The notes under the pieces: model-generated
Told to the model about the DNA's origin: nothing
Databases searched by the model: none
The model's input: the letters and a program-made list of their open reading frames with translations, nothing else
Assembly (NCBI GenBank): GCA_965203855.1
Contig: CBDBDN010000009.1
Coordinates: 248,001 to 312,000, forward strand
Length of the DNA stretch: 64,000 nucleotides
Origin: Bin87 sp965203855
Lineage (GTDB): Bacteria; Chloroflexota; Dehalococcoidia; Lucifugimonadales; UBA3495
Direction of reading: 5' to 3'
Translations under genes and position numbers: made by a program
In this document: in pieces, positions 60,091 to 64,000 of the stretch
Position numbering within the stretch: position 1 is the stretch's first letter
How the letters are laid out: every line of letters starts with the position of its first letter

Positions 60091-60126
60091 AACCGGCCGG
60101 GCTGGGTAGCCCGGCCGGTTTTTTTT
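60091..60126 (+). terminator. Intrinsic terminator after tRNA-Met
   Basis: A perfect 12-base stem AACCGGCCGGGC/GCCCGGCCGGTT with a six-base loop runs directly into a T-run at 60121-60126, 45 bases after the tRNA. It also faces the convergent PAC2 gene. Confidence 0.93.
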
Positions 60127-60163
60127 GGTGGTGATGCCCAATCGCAAGGCGGGCTATTGGGGG

Positions 60164-61093
60164 TCAGTCCCGCCGGGCATCCTCGTCAGCGTCGTTGTCC
60201 AGTCCGCCGCCGAGTTCGCTGAGGAACTGCTCGATTTCCGGGGACAGGGATACTGGCTCGCCGACGTTTGCGTCCTCGTCGGCGCCGCGGTTTTCGGCTT
60301 CGTTGGAGTCGTAGTAGTCCTCCATTTGCTGGATGAGGCCGCGCAGTTCGGGGTTGCGTTCTACGGCGGCGTTGAGTTCGCGGTACTGGCGCTGGCCGCG
60401 GCGCACGGGGGCGAGGTCGGCGGGGATGTCGGCGTACACGGATGAGAGGGCTTCCAGCATTCGGGCGGTGCCGTTGAAATCCTCGTCCAGTTGCACGTAT
60501 TGGGGGAGATGCACCATAAAGTTGATGGCTTCGACGCCGAGTCGGTCAATGCCGTCGGATACGAGGTTCATGATAGTGGTGGGGCCTTGGTAGGTGCTGC
60601 GGCGGAGTCGGAGGTTGGAGACGGGGCGCAGCTGGGGGACGGAGCCGAGGGAGCCGGTTACGAGCAGGGGGCGGGTGTGGGGGACGGAGTCGTACATTGC
60701 GCCGACGCGGCAATAGCGTTTGACGCCGAAAGCTTCCACGATTTGGAGGATAGAGTCGGTGTATTCCTCGCTGTTGGCGTGGGGTTCGCGGAGGTGGAAG
60801 AAGAGGAAGTCGGGGCCGTTTTCGGTAGTGGCGTAGCGGATGATGCTGTTGGGGATGCGGACGCGCCGCTCGCCGTCCACCAGCCGCATACTGGGTCGGT
60901 AGCGGGTGAAGTCGAAGAACTGGCCGGGCCGGTGGAGGCGTCCGAGTTCGGCGGAGCCGAGGAAGCGTTCCAGGCGGTTCAGCGTGAGGGTGCCGACGCT
61001 GCCGACGTCCACCCAGGGGCGGATCATCGCAAAGGCGTGGGGGTCGCGCAGTTCGGGCAGGGGTTCGGGTAATTCAAAAGCGCCAATGTGCAT
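60164..61093 (-). CDS. PAC2-family protein
   Basis: A 309-residue protein related to proteasome-assembly-chaperone-2-like ATP-grasp-neighbour proteins: SIIRYATTENGPDFLFFHLRE, RVGAMYDSVPHTRPLLVTGS and VSDGIDRLGVEAINFMVHLP fit the PAC2 pattern. I start it at ATG 61093 (MHIGAFELPEPLPEL); a longer upstream start at 61315 would add 74 residues of Pro/Ser/Gln-rich sequence that overlaps G-rich repeat DNA. The C-terminus is acidic (NDADEDARRD). Role unknown. Confidence 0.78.
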   Translation of the reverse strand: MHIGAFELPEPLPELRDPHAFAMIRPWVDVGSVGTLTLNRLERFLGSAELGRLHRPGQFFDFTRYRPSMRLVDGERRVRIPNSIIRYATTENGPDFLFFHLREPHANSEEYTDSILQIVEAFGVKRYCRVGAMYDSVPHTRPLLVTGSLGSVPQLRPVSNLRLRRSTYQGPTTIMNLVSDGIDRLGVEAINFMVHLPQYVQLDEDFNGTARMLEALSSVYADIPADLAPVRRGQRQYRELNAAVERNPELRGLIQQMEDYYDSNEAENRGADEDANVGEPVSLSPEIEQFLSELGGGLDNDADEDARRD

Positions 61094-61157
61094 AGTGGGA
61101 CTATCTTGCCAGAATTGCGCCGGGATTTCAAGAACTGCGCCGCCGTCAAAATGGCGG

Positions 61158-61698
61158 GCAATAATGGCGCGGATGAATGGGGATTTGGCCTCCGGGGGGA
61201 GCGCGGATGATGGCGTGGATGGAGGGGATGGTTGGGATTTTGGGGCCTCCTTGGGGGATTGGGGGTTGGGGTTGGGTTGCGATGTCGGGTTGTCGGGTTG
61301 GGGCGTCGGGTTCAAGGTGGTCGGGTGCGTTGGGATTGGATTTCAGTCTGCCAGGGTTTGCGGTCGCTTATCAGCCCTACGGCCGGAGGTTTTGCGCGTT
61401 GCTTTTCACGCGGCGGGATTTTCGTCCGAGGACGGGGCGCTACGTCTGGCGCCTTGGCAGGACCCGACTCCTTCGGTTAGTTGGACCGTGGGCGAGTAGG
61501 GAACGCCGGTGCGACTTGGGTTGCTGATTGGCCGTGAACGACCGGTCTTTTGAGGGACTGGCTCCTGGCAGGCTGGGATGGGTGCCGTTTTGAGGCGGCG
61601 TTGAGTGTGGATGTGGTGGTGGCTTGGAGAATTCGTACCCGACAAGGGGATGGTAACAGCGAACTGAAGTTCTTGTCAATGGGGCTGGGGTGCGGTTT
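61158..61698. other. Unassigned region with a partial element B copy
   Basis: GGATGAATGGGGATTTGG and GTGGATGGAGGGGATGGTTG near 61170-61230 resemble element B. From about 61330 to 61690 the sequence is neither coding by eye nor a recognised RNA, though short palindromes such as GGCGCTACGTCTGGCGCC occur. I see no gene, promoter or tRNA here. Confidence 0.4.
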
Positions 61699-61840
61699 TT
61701 TTACACCGATGGACAGGATGGGTTTTATGGCATGGATGGAGGGGATGGATGGGGATTTTGGGTTTTGGGGGAGTTGGATTCCGGCTTGCGCCGGAATGAC
61801 GATTTAGGGGGGCGGGATGACGGTTTAGGGGAATGACGGT
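61699..61840 (+). repeat. Composite element B, copy 3
   Basis: CACCGATGGACAGGATGG, TTTTATGGCATGGATGGAGG and GGATGGATGGGGATTTTGG lead to the palindrome TTCCGGCTTGCGCCGGAA and then short GGGATGACGGTTTAGGGG units, the same order as at 5217. It lies upstream of the flavin oxidoreductase gene. Confidence 0.78.
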
Positions 61841-61981
61841 TTAGTAAGGGGGGAATGCGTGGTTGAATGGTGGGGCCGGTTGGCTTACAATGCCGGGGTG
61901 CGGCGTATTGGGCGGGGCGTGGGAGGCATTGGCGTGTGGGGGCGATGCGGCAGTTTGGCAAGCGAAGCAAGGAGGAGAGGA

Positions 61982-63178
61982 ATGATTACTACCTTTGACA
62001 GCCTGTATGCGGGCCATGTTGATATGGAGGATGTGGGGTACGGCGGGGTTGCGGTGAATGACCGGACTTTTGGGGATGCGTACCTGGCTACGGCTTTTGA
62101 CAAGGGCGTGGCGATCGCGCAGTGCATGGACCGGAACGGGTACGATACTTTCTGGATGGCGGAGCATCATTTCCAGCCGGAGGGGTACGAGTGCATACCG
62201 AACCTGCTGATGTTCATCGTGCATCTGGCTCATGTTACGGAGCGACTGCGGTTTGGGTGCGGGTTCAATATCGCTCCGATGTGGCATCCGCTGCGGCTGG
62301 CGGAGGATTTTGCGATGGCGGACATTATGACGAAGGGGCGGGTTACTTTCGGAGTGGGGCGGGGGTATCACACGCGGGAAGTGGAATCTCTGGGGTCTCC
62401 GCTGCTGGACCAGCCGGCCAACCGGGAGCTGTTTGAGGAGCAGGTGGAGGTGATCTTCAAGGCGTTCCACGAAAAGGCGTTTTCGCATCACGGCAAGCAT
62501 TACGATTTTCCGCCGGAAGTTCCGTACCGGGGCTATCAGCTGGAGGACATTACGCTGGTGCCGCGTCCGCGGAGTTTGCCGGTGGAATGCTGGCAGCCGA
62601 TACAAGGGGGCACCGGGCGGGCTTTGGAGTTTATGGCGAAAATGGGCATCAAAGGGGTCATCGGCGGGGGTTCGTCCGAGGGGGGCGCGATGGATGGGAT
62701 TATGCACGCCTACCAGGACGCTTTGCAGCGGCACGGCAAGCCGGATGCGGAGCTGGGGGAGGATCTGGCGGTCGGGTTTCATTTTCACATAGCGCCTACG
62801 GTTGAGGAAGCGGCGCGGCAGTCGGCGGGCTACTACGAGGAGAACCTCAAAATGTTTGGCCCGCTGCGGCTGACGCGGGGCTTGACGGATCAGCAGATGC
62901 GGGACATCAGCGATCCGAAAGCGGCGCCCAACGCCGGGCTGCCGACGGTGCAGGATGCGATTGAGAACGGGAGCGTGCTGGCGGGGCCGCCGGAAGTGAT
63001 TATTGAGAAGCTGAAAGGGGTTGAGGAACGGTATCCGGGCTTGCAGCGGGTGCAGGTGGGGCAGCCGGTGGGTACGCCGCAGTCGGTGATTCTGGAGCAG
63101 CTGCAATGGTTTGCGGAGGAAGTGATGCCGGCGTTCCAGAACGGGAGCAAGAGCAAAGTTGCGGCAGCAGCAGACTAA
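61982..63178 (+). CDS. LLM-class (luciferase-like) flavin-dependent oxidoreductase
   Basis: A 398-residue TIM-barrel enzyme of the bacterial luciferase-like family: TFWMAEHHFQPEGY and VTFGVGRGYHTREVE are characteristic. Such enzymes use FMNH2 or F420 to oxygenate or reduce diverse organic compounds; SAR202 bacteria carry many of them. Cofactor and substrate cannot be read from sequence. GGAGGAGAGG precedes the chosen ATG 61982; earlier in-frame codons run into repeats. Confidence 0.85.
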   Translation: MITTFDSLYAGHVDMEDVGYGGVAVNDRTFGDAYLATAFDKGVAIAQCMDRNGYDTFWMAEHHFQPEGYECIPNLLMFIVHLAHVTERLRFGCGFNIAPMWHPLRLAEDFAMADIMTKGRVTFGVGRGYHTREVESLGSPLLDQPANRELFEEQVEVIFKAFHEKAFSHHGKHYDFPPEVPYRGYQLEDITLVPRPRSLPVECWQPIQGGTGRALEFMAKMGIKGVIGGGSSEGGAMDGIMHAYQDALQRHGKPDAELGEDLAVGFHFHIAPTVEEAARQSAGYYEENLKMFGPLRLTRGLTDQQMRDISDPKAAPNAGLPTVQDAIENGSVLAGPPEVIIEKLKGVEERYPGLQRVQVGQPVGTPQSVILEQLQWFAEEVMPAFQNGSKSKVAAAAD

Positions 63179-63210
63179 CTGATCCGAAAAAACGGCGGCA
63201 TTTGATGACA

Positions 63211-63238
63211 GGCCGGCGGGGACACCGTCCCGCCGGCC
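63211..63238 (+). terminator. Hairpin after the flavin oxidoreductase
   Basis: GGCCGGCGGG/CCCGCCGGCC, ten perfect pairs with an eight-base loop, 32 bases after the stop. There is no clear T-run, so its efficiency as a terminator is uncertain. Confidence 0.6.
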
Positions 63239-63280
63239 GGTTATGCTGTCAGCGCAACTTTGATTTTGGGAGCAATGACA

Positions 63281-64000
63281 ATGCCTGCAATGACGAGTTA
63301 TCCCTCCGGCACGCCGTCCTGGGCCGACCTGCTGGCGCACGATGGCCGGAAAGCGAAGGATTTTTACAGCGGACTGCTGGGCTGGACTTATGACGACCAT
63401 CCGGCGGGGGAAAACATGGTGTACACGATGTACTCGCACGAGGGGCGGGCGGTGTGCGCGTCGGCGGAACGGGGCCCCGGCCAGGAAAATTTGCCGCCGC
63501 ACTGGAGCGTGTATGTAACGGTTGACGACCTGGACGCGGCGCTGGAACGGGGGCGCGCGGCCGGGGGGACGGTCATTGCCGAGCCGTTTGATGTGCTGGA
63601 AGTGGGCCGGATGGCGATCATCCGGGATCCGCAAGGGGCGATGCTGCGGCTGTGGCGGCCCAAGGCGCACGCCGGGGCGGAGGTGATGATGGAGCCGGGG
63701 GCGCTGTGCTGGTTTGAGCTGGCGACTAACGACACCGAGGGGGCGCAGGCGTTTTACAGCGCGCTGCTGCAACTGGACGCCGTACCGGATCCGGACGCCG
63801 CATTTCCCTATACGCTGCTGAAGCGGGGCGAGGAGCACGTGGCGGGGATTATGGAAATAGGGGCGGATTGGGGGCCGGTGCCGCCGAACTGGGGCGTCTA
63901 TTTCGGCGTTGCTGATTTGGAGGCGACGGTGGCCAAGGCGCAGGAGCTGGGGGGCGGCGTGGTGGTGGGGCCGATGGACATTGCCGACTTTGCGCGGTTT
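63281..64000 (+). CDS. VOC-family (glyoxalase/dioxygenase-like) protein, truncated by window edge
   Basis: The frame stays open from ATG 63281 (eight bases after GGGAG) to the window end, 240 codons. Two VOC domains are seen in tandem: SWADLLAHDGRKAKDFYSGL with VYVTVDDLDAAL, and CWFELATNDTEGAQAFYSAL with VYFGVADLEATV. Members bind metal and act as glyoxalases, dioxygenases or resistance proteins; the two-domain form resembles the CFP30B-like group. Function not assignable; C-terminus missing. Confidence 0.88.
   Translation, partial: MPAMTSYPSGTPSWADLLAHDGRKAKDFYSGLLGWTYDDHPAGENMVYTMYSHEGRAVCASAERGPGQENLPPHWSVYVTVDDLDAALERGRAAGGTVIAEPFDVLEVGRMAIIRDPQGAMLRLWRPKAHAGAEVMMEPGALCWFELATNDTEGAQAFYSALLQLDAVPDPDAAFPYTLLKRGEEHVAGIMEIGADWGPVPPNWGVYFGVADLEATVAKAQELGGGVVVGPMDIADFARF

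Noticed and set aside
61177..61527. Gly/Trp-rich frames upstream of the flavin oxidoreductase
   Set aside because: They are translations of G-rich repeats and GC-biased sequence with no start signal or family similarity.

Overview
The window is 64 kb of GC-rich, densely coded bacterial chromosome with no rRNA operon and no intact transposase. Its gene content includes a LutB/LutC pair, a monomeric NADP isocitrate dehydrogenase, a succinate dehydrogenase with a heterodisulfide-reductase-like third subunit, a NADH dehydrogenase cluster without the NuoEFG module, a luciferase-like flavin oxidoreductase, a CaiB-type CoA transferase and an acyl-CoA dehydrogenase. The intergenic spaces are crowded with REP-like palindromes. 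Together these suggest a heterotrophic Chloroflexota of the SAR202/Dehalococcoidia kind, possibly host- or sponge-associated. That placement is inference from gene content; no marker phylogeny was possible.

Layout. 1-3.5 kb: the lut genes, split by a DNA methyltransferase module between two copies of a repeat, then a HEPN/MNT pair. 3.5-6.7 kb: an SRPBCC protein, glycerate kinase, a secreted protein with a 19-C tract near its start, and a small membrane protein. 6.8-13.4 kb: acyl-CoA dehydrogenase, a SIMPL-domain protein, dCTP deaminase and riboflavin genes (ribD, ribE, ribB, ribBA; no ribH). 13.5-20.1 kb: prfB with its programmed frameshift, a large NO VEIN-like ATPase, and thrS. 20.1-24.3 kb: a two-gene unit of unknown function with a decayed paralogue, a 2-hydroxyacid dehydrogenase, and two thioredoxin-like lipoprotein genes with in-frame TGA codons. 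24.3-34.7 kb: a DUF255 protein, a second dCTP deaminase, an MFS transporter, icd, mdh, a class III aminotransferase and an unknown pair. 34.7-51 kb: sdhABE, a Nudix hydrolase, NAD kinase and nuoA-D,H-N, all on the minus strand. 51-54.4 kb: a DUF4357 helicase and a VapC-type pair. 54.4-64 kb: hydrolase, CoA transferase, rdgB, moaA, moaC, tRNA-Met, a PAC2 protein, a luciferase-like oxidoreductase and a truncated VOC protein.

Central carbon and electron flow form the backbone: icd, mdh and sdh supply TCA-cycle reactions; nuo and sdh feed the quinone pool; lut, glycerate kinase, the hydroxyacid dehydrogenase and the acyl-CoA genes deal with small organic acids and acyl groups. Between them lie scattered defence or toxin-antitoxin-like genes: a solitary methyltransferase, HEPN/MNT, the NO VEIN-like ATPase, the DUF4357 helicase and VapC.

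The strongest observations are: (1) two tandem paralogous lipoproteins in which TGA replaces the first cysteine of the thioredoxin CxxC motif, giving WUPxC, so both are probably selenoproteins; (2) a 19-C tract that puts a signal peptide and mature secreted protein out of frame by one base, which looks like a phase-variable gene in the OFF state; (3) prfB with a CTT TGA C frameshift site, so three UGA codons in this window appear to be recoded; (4) families of REP/MITE-like repeats whose right ends are amplified into locus-specific minisatellites.
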